A stretch of 64,000 nucleotides of DNA from NCBI GenBank assembly GCA_907163375.1, contig CAJQUW010003381.1, positions 496,001-560,000 of the forward strand, given 5' to 3'. Position 1 is the first letter of the stretch; every line of letters starts with the position of its first letter. The notes under the pieces are model-generated. The model was not told the DNA's origin and made no database searches. It was given only the letters and a program-made list of their open reading frames with translations. This stretch comes from Prostheceraeus crozeri (lineage: Eukaryota; Platyhelminthes; Polycladida; Euryleptidae). Shown here piece by piece: positions 11,901-25,055 of this stretch. The translations under genes and the position numbers were made by a program.

Positions 11901-12670
11901 TCACTTGTTGACACCGTTTTCCGATGTTTCTGTCATAGCTGAGTCGAGAGTATGACGAGTGCCAGAAAATCCAGTCTCTGTCCATAGGTTTCATGATTTC
12001 TACAAAACGTTGTTTAGGTAGTAAGAAAGACCAATGACCAAACACCACCGAGAGTCACTAGATATCGGTCTCCAATTCTCTTCCTGGTTTCGATGAAAAA
12101 TAACTAAGGCATCATTCAAAGTGCCTTTTGTCATCTCTCGCACGATTGCTTCCCCATCGTCTAGCAGAAGAAGTAAATAATTCGAATTTGTCACGTTCTT
12201 CTATCCAAAAGTGTTCCTATCAAAGGTATTCCTTGCCCAATTAATGTTCTGTCTTGTTTTTACTAGTATTTGCTTTGTTTTAAGAGATTGGACTGTTAGC
12301 TTCTTTTTCTGTGTAATTGATAGAGGATGGCTACGCAATTCTCTGGGACATAGAGGCATTGATATTAAGAAAATACAAGGACGGAGAAGAATCTCTCGAA
12401 GCAATCGACTTCTAGTCAGACTGGGTAGAATTCACATATTATCGTCTGCAAGGGAGCATCTGTATCTGCGAAGGCAAAAGGTTTCAATGTGGACTGAAAC
12501 TCGACGCTTGCGTGATAGAGGATAAAAGAATTCCGGCGCCTCACCAAGCCAGCTCTCAGTGCCCAACACAAAGCCGCAAGATTAGAATGCTTTTTGCACC
12601 GAGTTCTATGGAGGAATATCTGGAACAGGGTGGTCTTCTTTTTTAGAACAACTGTATATGATGATGTCCA
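11901..12670. other. Gene-poor stretch
   Basis: Short overlapping ORFs on both strands (for example near 12211-12525) lack motifs. No gene supported. Confidence 0.35.
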
Positions 12671-12673
12671 GGC

Positions 12674-12862
12674 TCTCAATATTTCAAGACGGGCCTGCTT
12701 TCAGTTCTGATGACCGGTTTGAATCAAGTTCACATCGATAGTACAGGCCTCTTTTAAAGTTGTGAAATGAAGTTTGGGCACATTTGTCCATTTACCTTCC
12801 TCATTGCGAATCGTATATCGGACAGATTTATTCAATCGACAAGACATGTACCTCTATTCAAG
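12674..12862. repeat. Diverged dispersed repeat, copy 1
   Basis: About 185 bases ('ctctcaatatttca...tttattcaatcgacaagac') recur in the same orientation at 15300-15497, with scattered substitutions and small indels. It has no coding potential and its family is unknown. Confidence 0.65.
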
Positions 12863-15299
12863 TTTTATGAACATCCATTGAGCATTTTCGTGAAAATTTG
12901 GTTGTGGTGCGCCTGCTGTAAATGATTCCTACAGAGCTGATCATAAAAACTGACCACCTAAATTATGTCGAAGGTGTAAAACGGACTATCCGAATTACGG
13001 TATGTCATATTTTCGATTTTGTTTCATGCAAAAACTCGTACTGGCGGCCGGATTTCCAAGTTGATTAAGTGTGCTTTTCTCTAGAATTGATACAGATGAG
13101 CCACAGGTCAAATATGGAAGTAGTGCGACATCATGCAAATTGCCTTTCTGTTATTTGATCGGTTACAATGTCATTTTCGAGAAATTAAAAATTTTCTCAT
13201 TTTCAATAAGTTCAAAAATAATCTCATTTTTGAGGAACTATAAAGTTGACATTCTTCAAACCTAAGAGAGATATCAAAAACATTTGCAGACACTAATCTG
13301 TGTGTTATCTTTCTCATTGTCATATCATCACTTACTTCAACGGTTCATGCGCACTGATATGCACATTCCTATATCAATTTACTGGCGCCTAAGAACTCAA
13401 ATTTTGAACAAATCATCAGCTTGCGGTATTACTTTATCAACTGATGAAAACTTCATGAGCATTGTCTAAAAAGTGTTTTTAATATCATGCAAAATGTAGT
13501 AGATGAATAGTAAGATCAGAAATAACAACAGAAAGTGCTATTAAATTGATTTTCTAATTTATTCTTCTGAATGATTCACTAATATGATTGATTTGCATTT
13601 GTTGTAAAAAGTGTGTAGATGAATTCATGAATCCACATGAAGTCCTGTTGCTGCAAATGGTGAATCCGGCTGTTGCTATTATTTTCATTTTACTTACTTA
13701 GCAACTTATGAATTAATCTAATTATGGTTTCAAAATGATGGATGCCCGTGCATTTTTCAGCAACAATTTCCTTCATTTATAAATAATGCATTCATTCAAT
13801 AGCGTTGTAATGATTGCTATCTAAAAAATCTAAAACTATTAGTTAATTATAGTTAATGAAGATGGCTATTACACGGAATCAGACTGTCTGCTTACGTTGC
13901 ATGTGGCTGATTATGAAATAAATGTCCAATTTTCATGAAATAGAAATGAAGCGATGCACTTTACAAAGAAAAAACGGAACAATTAACAACAAACAGTAGG
14001 GGAGTTTTGTATGTACGACAAGTTCTAATGACTGGCATAGCTGTAACGGGGTCGGTTGTTTCCGCCCAGACCAGGCCAGAATTCATTGACTCCATAATAT
14101 CAGGTCGGCCGATGTTATGATTTGCATTTTCTTGTCTTGTACATTTTCCGGTAGGAAAATACATCATTAAATGGATACGATATAGATTTTTCGCCCGGTG
14201 TTCGAAATAAAAAATGGGACGATCGGAAAGGAGATAAATTCGAGTCAGCTTGGAGCAACATAGTGTTGATCATAGAAGCAGAACACGTTAGGAATACTTA
14301 CAGACGAGGTGTCACAAAAGTTCAAGAAGAAACTGGTAGATGATGTACATTTGAAACGCTTTTATGAATGAAGTATAACTGATGGATAAAATGCTGTTAT
14401 TAATTGAGATATTATTTCAGGAAAATTTAAAATGAGTGGTAGAATGTAAAATATGACATTATTTTTTCTATATACTAAACTCCTTAATTACATCAGCATA
14501 CACAGCATGTGACACAAGGTACATCAAGGAGCAATGTAATATGCGTGGTCTGCAAGACAGAAAATCTATAGTTACCATTGGAAAATTAGACTGTAGTTAC
14601 AGTTTCATACTACGGAAAATCCACCCATTATTCTGTTTCCGATCGGAGGCCAAATACGTAGGAAATTCTAAATATAGCATCGGCCGGAACGCGCAGTGAT
14701 TTTAATCCAAACAGATCAATCAGAAAAATTGATCATGTTCTAATCCCTAATTATTGATATTCTTATAAAATTGGCCATCCATAATGAAAAAAACCGATTG
14801 AGTTTGCGGAATGTAATCGCTTTAGCAATCAACTAGAATGGTAATTTTTTGCTTTATTGTAAGCTAGTCTGCTATTTAAGCTAACTTTGTTGTAGAGTAG
14901 GAAGTGAATGCAAGAAATATTAACCACATGATTATCTTTTCCAAATTCTGGTCGATGTCAATATTATCTTTGCTTCTTCAAAATTCAGATGTTGAGCCAA
15001 ATTAGCTAATGTCCGCTGTATCTATCATAATTTCTGTGATGAATGGGTGGTCGAAAGTCAGATGATATGATGTCATAAGACCATTGTCAAATTCATGCGG
15101 CTATATTCGCCATCATCGTTTAGTTCTTTCGGAATTTGACTTATGACTTCCCCTTGATGTGCCAATATTTCTACCTTCTTATTTTTCAAGAATTATACTG
15201 ATAAATCGTCACAATTGAATTGATGCACTGAATTCATTCGATCAACATATCCAATTGATGAACATTAATTTCAGACATGATGTGCATCTCGGCCCGGAT
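12863..15299. other. Gene-poor AT-rich stretch
   Basis: No supported gene. A 68-codon minus-strand ORF near 13961-14167 has no recognisable motif. Confidence 0.35.
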
Positions 15300-15497
15300 T
15301 CTCAATATTTCAGGCCCGGGTTTGCAACCAGCTCTGATGATCGGTTTGAATCAAGCTCACATCGGCGCAATGAGACCCTCCTTTAACGTTGTGCAATGAA
15401 GTTTGCGCATATTGATCTACTTACCTTCCTCATTCGGAATCATACATTCGACCGATTTATTCAATCGACAAGACCTGTCAGCATTTATCTGAATTCA
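15300..15497. repeat. Diverged dispersed repeat, copy 2
   Basis: Partner of 12674-12862. The most conserved part is 'atttattcaatcgacaagac' preceded by 'ttaccttcctcatt'. Confidence 0.65.
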
Positions 15498-18400
15498 TCC
15501 TAGGAAATATGGACGGTTGGACCATTTTTAATGAATGCGCAGCAATTCGCATGTGATATGAAGGACTTCTTTGCTCAACCACTGCCTTGAGCTTTATTTT
15601 ATCCCGCTGGGGTAACAAAGTGTAGATAGTAGATAAAAATTATTGCTGAGAATGAACCAACATAAAAATTCTGAATCGTCCCTTGCGGAGGGCGTAAAAT
15701 TTAAATACAAACCTGATAAGTCTAGTATGTCGACGACATCCGTGATATAACCCTGTAAATCGCTTACTACCAAGCATTCGCAGGATGAATACCAAAATGT
15801 TTAATACAAAATTAAAAGGCCCTACATGATGGAATAAGATAATTCATAGGTATTGCAAGACTTTAGGGTTGCCATTTAATTTTGCACAGGCAGTATAACT
15901 TTCATCGCCTGATGATGGAAGCTGTCGACTTTCAAAGCGCCGGAGTTTTACTTATATGATACTCAAGAAATCGCAGATATGCATGAAAAATATAGAATAT
16001 TTTCAAATATTTATATTTGAAAACATTAATATTTTCAAACACCTTCAAGTAGATAATTTGGCATGAATTAAAAGTTTTTTGGCATTTTAAGAAATCTGTT
16101 TATGTGGCGCCATATGGCATATAGCATGTTTGCAGCGTGTTTTTAACACGATCTGAAAATAATCATGCTTTAAAAGTGTGAGTTTTAGAACCATTCTTGT
16201 AATACAATATAAAACTCATGTTTAAAATCACTTTTGTTATAACACCATCCATGAAATCAGGGATTTTCAATATTGTACAAAACGCAGTTGCAAATCCATC
16301 TTTTAGATTTGTTATAAAACTATTGTTTCTTCCTTCTTTTTGAAAGCTGATTGCAGTATATAAAGTGGATATAGTCCTTGGATTTAGTAGACTGACAAGA
16401 ATGAGGTTCCTATTCCTCCTATGAACCATTTTTCCTCAATGGGATATAGGCAAGCGAGGACGAAGATGGAAGATTAAAATCCCTTTTTAGAGATCTCATT
16501 TCATTTAGAAAAACAAAACATGCAGTAATTCTGATTATCGCTCATAATGCTTGAGAGATCATTGGCATTACTACAAGATTGTCTTATCAGTGACTATCAA
16601 ATTCACATAAACACAATAAAACACATTGATGATAAGTTCTGATATTAATAAAGTCTACACTGTAAACTGTGCACATTGAAAGGCTAGTATATTTTAAAAT
16701 GATTGATTAATTAATTTTATATTTACAGCAGAAATTGGCTTCCCTGCTTTTTGTAGTCTGAACACAAAGCATCTGCAAACACAGGTGTTGTTCATCTGAT
16801 AAAATCGGAATTTATCTATGACGTCATCGATCATCACAGTGTATCGTCATCAATTTTATCTGACATAAATGAATATTTTCTGTGAAGCTTTAGTGAAGTT
16901 TATCGGTTGTATTAACTACTTTATAACGGTATGCAGTTTACAATGTCGCATGAGTGAAACTTAAATCGTATAGGGGCCTATCAATTGAAACATCGAGAAA
17001 TAGCAATATATCACCAAAACTGAAAGCAAAGTAATATGTTTTTTAAAAAATTTCTCGTTTAAAATCGCAGTAAAACATGTAGTTTGCCACTTTTTATCCA
17101 GAACAATTAATTGCAAACAAGGATGTGACTTAATGGAAGGAAAACGATATTTTTTGACTTGAGATTGCTTTAAAACAGGGAGATGATGATCATTTGAATG
17201 ATATTTTGCCATAATCAAGTGCTCTGTTTCACGTATATAATCTTGAAGTGCGCTTGACATGCTAGTAGAAGACAAAAGAAGTAGAATAAATATACTCCAA
17301 TGTTTAGTCAGATGTAAAGGGAAATGTGTAGAAACTCAAGATATCCATTATCTACGGCCTTGTTCCTTTAATATGAAACTGATTAAATCATGCGCAAAAC
17401 ACAACAGTAAGATTTTTCATTCAAATCACAAGCGATTGCACCCTTAGAATCAGAAATCAGTCATAGATGACTTGAGCAAGAAATCAAGTATGAATTCGGT
17501 ACGAAAAAGTAATTTTGAACAAAATAAGCCAATCCATTGTGGATGATATCTAACAGTCACACTTGGATAAAGTTCATGCTAAATCTACACTGACATAAAA
17601 TATCTATAAACAACATTGTTTTCAGGATTATATGATTCAAAGTAAACAGGCTCAAAAATGACATTCGAGTCGCTGATTCAGCATTAAAATTCTGCACTTT
17701 ATTGTATGTTAAGGCAACTCATATAGAAAATGGCATCAATAAAGCTGTAACACGCATATTTACACAAAATTAGCTCAATTAAGCCAAATGCTCAGTAACG
17801 GAAGTGGTCAATAATTTAAATCGGTTATCCGACTGTTGATAAATTTTCATAACATTGGTGGTCAACGTAAACTCTTCATTACAATTACAAGTATTGGGAC
17901 CCATCAGGGTTGAGAATATTTTTTTAATTACCGTCATTTCAATTCAAGAGGATGATGAAGTGTCGCTTCATATTGCTTCATATTGGATGGAATATTGCTC
18001 CAAGAATTAACTCTTTAATTTGCTAGAGAGACTTTACGTTTTTTCTTAAGTTAATCCAACTGAAATGGAAATCCGTTGTTTGTTCATAGCCACTTCATTC
18101 GATCATTTAGGTACCGATTTAGATAACTGCTGCTAGATCTTGGGAGGAGGAATCAAATCAGAGAAGCATGTAACAAATGAATCTTTACAAAATACGAATA
18201 CATTGTCACCGGTGCCTGACGGCTGTCATTCATTGAAACATCCATTTTTTATGGTCCTGTCATGGCAACGCGTGATTACGGTGCAGTGCTTCTTTCAAAG
18301 TGTACATGCACATTCGTATTAGCCCTTTATCATCGCAGTACCAGATTTCCATGAGATTTACAATCAATAGAACTCCTTGGCCCTATCTTTCGCTTTCAGC

Positions 18401-19400
18401 ATTGTGACATTGCAAAATATCATCAATTTTCTAACCAAAAATTTAGAACCTTTCCGAATAAACACCTCCTACCACCGCCATGAACCACGTCTTGTTTTTC
18501 GGATATCGCAACAAGTCGAACGGGATAGCATCATGCCGACATCCAGTCGGCTACCGCTGACAGCGTGTCATTGACAGCGAATGAAGAATCAGGAGAGATA
18601 TCGGATGAGGAGTTAGAAACCTGTGGCAAGGTTGCGCCAAAACTTGGAGTCAAAATCCAAAACCCAAGTCCAAGTTTAAATAAATGAATGAATTCAAGTA
18701 AACGAAGTGTATTCTTTGTATTTTGTGCTGACATAAAGATTCTTCTATAGGTCAAAATTCCTATTGGGCCCATGAGAAGTATGGTATTAGTGGGAAACGA
18801 TTTATTATTGCAATAATGTAATTAGTAGCCTAAGCACATGTGTTATGTCATCAAGTTTTCTTCTAATTTAACCTACACTAATATACTGACTAATTGAAGA
18901 TCTTTAATTTAATTATGATTGAGTTACACATTGCTCACAGCAAAGCAATTGTTTTCATTTTATCATTCAGAAATATAAACAAACTTGATAAATATCATAG
19001 CTGCGCAGTAAGTGCATGGTTAAACATATTTAGAATACGAAATCGGAATGAATTTATTTTTGTATAAATGCCGGTTATCGCAGAAAGTTAAGGGTGCGAA
19101 GATATAAAATATACGGAATGTATAAAAATTCAATGTGCACAAATGCAACAAAATACATGGTAGCTGACAGTAGATATAATATGTATGAACTTTCAATGCG
19201 CGGTATTTTCAAGTACAGAAAGAAATAGCTAATAATCACGTATTTCATTTTTGAAATATTCTGTGAATCCAGTGGAAATTTGATAAAAGATCAGAACTTT
19301 ATGCTCTTATCCTGTAGCTCTCCTAAGATTCAAATCAAAATATCAATTTTTGTAACTTGATCTGTATTAATTGAGCATTAATAGAAAGCACAAGTTTTGT
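15498..19400. other. Gene-poor AT-rich stretch
   Basis: About 3.9 kb without a supported gene. A short acidic reading frame at about 18540-18680 (plus strand, 'EESGEISDEELE') is followed by AATAAA-like sequence at 18678. It could be a terminal-exon remnant but has no clear acceptor. Confidence 0.35.
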
Positions 19401-19404
19401 ATCA

Positions 19405-19520
19405 CTTACCCAACCAAGGTCGACCCAAAACCCGAGGTCCAACATTGCCTGTGGCCGAACTGGCCTCGGGCCGAGCTGGAGCGGCCTTAATTTTAAGTCG
19501 ACTCGATCTTGTGCACAGAA
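19405..19520 (-). other. Candidate host coding exon (GC-rich island with splice donor)
   Basis: A GC-rich block in AT-rich surroundings. On the minus strand it reads 'KIKAAPARPEASSATGNVGP' and ends in GGTAAGTGATAC, a good donor, at about 19408-19412. A possible acceptor ('ctgtgcacaag') lies at the other end. No family recognised and no partner exon located. Confidence 0.25.
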
Positions 19521-19920
19521 TTCTTATTTTTGTAGAAAATATTGTTAATATATGAATATATATTAAATATATGTCAATATTGAAATACATGTCATCAACC
19601 TTCAAAATGGACATACAATTGTACATGCTTGTATTTGTAGATGACTCCGAAATGCTCTGTAATGGTTGTAAATTAAACACGAACATTGTGATAGTCAATG
19701 AGTCATGATCAGTATAATACCAATCGCAGCAGCGATTTCATGCGAATGTATCTCATGCACGACAAGAAAGAAAGTTTGATAATAGTGAGTTATGTATGTA
19801 GTCCATGGGATGAATTTTGTTATATACGTACAACTTCTTAAGTTTGAACTTCCCCTCCCATAAGTTAAATGAATTTACAATTAAACAATAAGAATGAAAT
19901 GGAGCTGTCATACAAAATAT

Positions 19921-19973
19921 TGTGCGACTGGTAGAACTCGAACCTACGATTATAGGTTATCTAGACATGTGAT
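19921..19973 (-). repeat. tRNA-derived SINE-like repeat fragment
   Basis: Minus strand 'gtctagataacctataatcgtaggttcgagt' matches the anticodon-arm to T-arm part of the SINE copies at 2963 and 41991. Confidence 0.45.
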
Positions 19974-21760
19974 TGATAAACATTACTATATATTTTGTAA
20001 TTTTCGAAATTACAATCTAATTTTGTATTATGACTAGAGCCCTTTATTATTTGTACCTTGTGTATGATGACTGAAGCATCACGATTTGAGCAGAATCTTG
20101 CATTAGATCGGAGTGAAGCTGTTATAAAATGACTTGCTAGAACCGTGGATTAAATCGACATGAAGCCGGCTTGAAACCGGCCTATCAGTTATTTAAGCCG
20201 GTCGCCGGACCGGACCGAAATCATCAACCGGTTTCCATCTCAGTCAAACTGAGGTGGATTTCGTCACAATTTCCTGTCACGTCGAACGAAGATTCACTTA
20301 ATGGTGTTCAGTAAATCTATCAATGGGTTTTCGTGAAACTTTCGCAATAAATCCTTTACGTGGTTAATGAGGGCTAATGTGGCATAAAAGCTAGCTTTAC
20401 AGAGTATTGAGCAATTAAAGTTGGTTTACATGTACTTAACAATCGGTTATCTCCGACACTGACCATTTTCCTACCACACTGCCGCGTATTCAGGATTTCA
20501 TAACTATGTACTTTCATCAAAGCTTTTCAAATTTCACTGTCATGTGGGAACAAAATTTCACTAGCTTTTGAATGATTGAAAATCCTCCATTACACAAGAA
20601 TCTTCCAGAAAAAACAGCAGCGATAAATCATTAAGAAAATTTGTTTCTCTTGTCAAAGCGCTGGAACACTGATTTTCATTAAACTTAGCGTGACTTGCGA
20701 TTTAATTAGTTTGACATTTTTCTTGGCATTTAAATTCTACACGCGAATTTACATTATGGAATCAATTAACTGAATGATCATGACAGCAGTTTTGAGTTAT
20801 TCACTTCTCGTTATTCCATTTCTACTCATGAGAAAATTAAAATGTCACTCACAAAAATATTCATTTATTCTGAAAGATAATCTCACAGTGAATGGATTAT
20901 TAGTTTTCATATGTAGATGATCAAGGAGTGCTCAGATTTAGGCATAAGACAAGATTTCATTTGGCATATCAAGCTGTTAATATAAAGTTTCCAATGCCAA
21001 GATTTGAAGATTACCAAGATAATATCATGCTTCTCACTAGGGTTGAGGACATTAGTCTATTTTTAACCGTTAGGTGGCCGTTCATATTTAAAAAGATAAT
21101 TTCAAAACGCCATTAGTCTGTCACATTATGCAGAAACTCACTTTGGCTGCCGGTCTATTTTCTTCTCATCTTCATCTCTATGATTTATCTGTGGAATTTG
21201 ATTATTTCTCCATTCCATTGATTTGACACATTTTTCAACTGTGTTCTCTATCGACTATATCTGATACTGAACATCACAGCCAAACATTTTTCGACTGTTT
21301 CGACTATATCTGATACCAATGTACTTCGACCTCCTTCCATCTCCTGCTCCAAATCTGAACCCACTGCAAACATAGAAGGTTCTCACGCGGTAGCCTTCAG
21401 TGACCTCATGACGTAAACGTGAAGAAATGTTATGAATGGTGGTCGCTGAATTCGTTTGAGATTACTTTTCCATCGCTAAACCGGCTAACATGAAATATAT
21501 TAAATGGTTGACCTCTCATTTCATCTGCTTTTTGGTCAATGCTCGATTTTGAGCAAGACAAGCGTGGGAATATGTCCATGCAAATCATTGAACTTGTGGT
21601 CTTTGCGAGATTGAGCTCTACGTCCTTCAACCAATGCAATAATGGCAAACATGACTGTTACAGTCGATTCCGCAATGATGGATGTTAGAAACTGTGGCCG
21701 CTTTTATACATTTTCAAATTCACGACATTCATTTTCAAAATCACGACATTCACGACTACC
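19974..21760. other. Gene-poor stretch
   Basis: A local GC-rich run of 'ccgg' words at 20160-20235 is the only compositional feature. No gene supported. Confidence 0.35.
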
Positions 21761-21764
21761 TACC

Positions 21765-21830
21765 AGCCGCACATCTTTTGCATGGTAATTTGATCTATTG
21801 TTTATTTAATTTCTCTGTTGTTAATTGCAT
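21765..21830 (+). repeat. SINE tail fragment
   Basis: 'cacatcttttgcatgg' followed by a T-rich tail duplicates the 3' part of the copy at 21949-22110. Confidence 0.5.
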
Positions 21831-21948
21831 TCACGACATGGTTTAAGATGCTTTGGTGGACAATCGATCCCCGCTACTTGCCTTAATGTCGGCGGTCACA
21901 ATTGTGATGTGTTGAATTGATTATTAACTGCCTTGACAACTGATGTGT

Positions 21949-22110
21949 GGTGGTGAGGGTTTGATCCTGCCAATTGACACAGTTGCGTAAGTGGCTCGTA
22001 GCTCAGGTGGTAGAGCACAGCAAGTTAACCTTGGTCTTAGGTTCGAATCTTACCAGCCACACATCTTTTGCATGGCAATTTGATCTATCGTTTATGTAAT
22101 TTCATTGCTG
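21949..22110 (+). repeat. tRNA-derived SINE-like repeat, best plus-strand copy
   Basis: The order is: head 'ggtggtgagggtttgatcc', 'caattgacacagttgcgtaa', tRNA-like body with box A 'gtggctcgtagctcaggtgg' and box B 'ggttcgaatct', then the tail 'cacatcttttgcatggcaa'. The head and tail outside the tRNA part are conserved among copies, which is why I call a SINE and not a tRNA gene. The anticodon stem pairs poorly. Confidence 0.6.
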
Positions 22111-23435
22111 CTAATTGAAATTGATCATAATTCTCACACACATTTCACGCTCAATAGCGCTTTTCGTAAATTCCATCAGAAAAATCATTCAGTGCAGCAA
22201 AGAGAAACCAGGACAGTAAAATAGCTTTATTGATTGAGCGATAGGACTGCGCTTCAGTATGCAGGTGAAGAAGATGTTTTGAGTCAGTCCGCCTGAGAAG
22301 GTACTGTCATGCTCGATTATACTCTCTCATATCTTAAATTACTCTTAAGTAAATATTAGTGATTAAAGATGACCCAATAAACTTTAAATCTCTCACATGG
22401 TACGCAAACTAACATTACAAGCCTTACTTAAGTTTAAAAATTGGTTGAATGTAAAATGGCAATTTTATTCCCATTACTCATTCATGCCTATGCTTCTGAC
22501 TGTCTTTGCTCTTTAGGTTATACGGTGTGAAGTTGCTAATATGCAATTAGTAAGGCGCATATGCTGCACGAACTTCAATTTGTTTTCAATGCTAGAAAGT
22601 TCGGAAATTACTTCAGATTGATGACCCCTCTCCTAAACCTCTCTTTTGTGTTGTATCCAAATGTGAGGTGGATCATCTCTTCCTTATCGAGAAAGCGATC
22701 CGCTTATACTTGGGAGTGATGATTATGGAACACAAAACCAAAGTCTCAGTTATCTATGATTCACATATCTTTAATTTTGAGACGGGCAATGGGAAATCAA
22801 ACTTATTTACTTTTACAATTTCATTCACTCTTAACTCTTGCTTTTTAATTATTCTGCTTCAGGGTGGATTTTGAATGACGTATATAGCTACATTAAGGTA
22901 ATCTTACGGAAAGAGCATGTTATCATTAAGATACAATTTTAAAGAATATACACATGAGTAATTAATGCATGAAATGTACGTGTACGTCGGTGATATCTTT
23001 GAAACTGGCATAAATATCTTTGAGTTTTAAATCTTAGTCGAATTTTGTAGATTTGCTTCGCTGACTTGTGAAATGATGAATAAGCAAATGTGCAAGCAAA
23101 TGAATATCTGCACCGAGTCGCATGTGCGAGAATTGATGAAGTCTAAGATCCACAAATCAAGCAGACAGATCTAACATCATCTGTCTGTATTAGGGATTCC
23201 CCTAAGAAAACTTTTTGTCTAAAAATAGGGTTTCACATTCCTGCACATGTACATCGCACATTCGCACTTCAACTTTGTGCATGTGATAATTTGACGATTA
23301 AAATTTGCTGTCTCCATTAGAAAATAACAACATCAAGATTTTCCTTCCTGATGATCACAAAACAGATTGCATGGCGCTTCATTACTCTAGCACTGACTAA
23401 TGTACAATAGTAATACCACCATACATCTAACGAGG
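22111..23435. other. Gene-poor AT-rich stretch
   Basis: No supported gene or RNA. Confidence 0.35.
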
Positions 23436-23763
23436 ACCACAGAATTAGATTCATCTGCGCGCGGTTCAGCTTCCTAGAAAGGAAGAATTATATCTAACCG
23501 TCCATAATATCGAAATGGCACATCATACAATTACTCGTAGACAACTTGCTCCTTCTCGAATGGATAATTCGTGTATCGCTTGCTATTGGAAACAATAAGC
23601 TGTCAGCAGAGGACACCAGAGCCCACAGAATTAGATTCATCTGCGCGCGCTTCCGAAGCAGATAAACAAAATATTTAATTCTGTGCCAGAGCCAGTGAGA
23701 GATGCGTGCGTGCTGTGATATCCACAGAACCGAAGCGCGCGCAGATGAATCTAATTCCGTGGT
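23436..23763. mobile_element. 328-bp MITE with 28-bp TIRs
   Basis: ACCACAGAATTAGATTCATC... at 23436-23463 is the reverse complement (27 of 28) of 23736-23763. A third direct copy of the same 25-bp core sits inside at about 23625-23652. It is non-coding. The superfamily is not assignable from the ends. Confidence 0.65.
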
Positions 23764-24244
23764 GATATCACTTCGCATACACCAAAACACACATCGATGC
23801 CTGACTTCGATTCAGTGTATGCACTATACAGATAGAAATACCGAGGAGAGGATGTGAAAACATCAAGTGAACTAATTTTCGTACGCCTGCTACTTTTCTT
23901 AATAATGATCGGAAGGGCCAACATTATGGAGAAAACTTGTGCACAATGATCTGAATTGTTCGAATCTGAAGGAATTGTGGCAATCGAGGCACTTTGCTGG
24001 AACTCACATTAATCCGCAAGCGACGCGCGACTTTTCCCCCTATCTCTGTAAAGTATAATAGGAGTCCCTCTAATTTCTTTGTGCAGGACCGACGTGCTTC
24101 AGAAGTCTTTCTTTCCTTTCACTGCAACTTTATTAACTCATCGTTAATCATTGCTTTCTTTGCTTCATGATGTATATATTTGCTCTTATGAATGTATGAC
24201 AACCATTTTGTGTAAACTACGATTTTCATTTTTGAATAAAACAC

Positions 24245-24275
24245 TTCTATTCTATTCTATTCTATTCTATTCTAT
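24245..24275. repeat. (TTCTA)n microsatellite
   Basis: Six consecutive pentamers. Confidence 0.95.
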
Positions 24276-25024
24276 AAGGAATTCCTTTTTGCCCACTTTA
24301 ATAGGTTCCTCGATATGCCGTCAATTTCGCATTAATCACACTTCTAGCAAATCGAAGCAGATAAACAAAATATCTTAAATCTGTGACTAGAACAGTTTTT
24401 ATGTGCCATCAATAAGATTGATTAACGTCACATTTTATTCAAAACTCTTCTAGAATGCATTAACTTTTAGAATACAGAACGCAGCGTCTACGGCTGCCAA
24501 GGAATTGTTGTGCTTAAATTGATCAAGTCTGAGGACATCTTTCTATAGAATACATTAGTACAGATATGTTCATTTAGTTTTATTGAAAGCAAACATACTC
24601 GCAGTTTTGTTTTGTCCAAATACTTATCAATTTTCGAGGTTCGGCTTATGCACAGGGCTTCGATGTTAGCCGGAGCCTGAGCTGCACGGAGCAGTGGTAG
24701 CATGGCACAAAATACCACGGCTCCAGTTTGAAGCTTTATGTGTATTCGAATTCAGTCACTTTACGAGAAGTGATATTTAACAGTTTAGCTGAAACGAATG
24801 CAAATGTGTCATCGTTGTAGGTAATCATTGTAGACCTCCCAAAATCTGCTGGCATTCTTCTCCTCTCAATACATAATAACCTACTTCGAATCAGCCATCT
24901 GGATTTTAAAGGAGATCGCGAACTTTTTGATATTGTCTCAGCCGAAAACTCAACTATCGGGTGAAAAACTCTTGGCGAACAACTTTCACGCCTCAAATTT
25001 AGTGTACTTATTCTTCAAGCATAG

Positions 25025-25027
<3 letters not shown>

Positions 25028-25054
<27 letters not shown>
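25028..25054. repeat. (AT)n microsatellite
   Basis: About 13 AT dinucleotides in a row. Confidence 0.95.
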
Positions 25055-25055
<1 letters not shown>

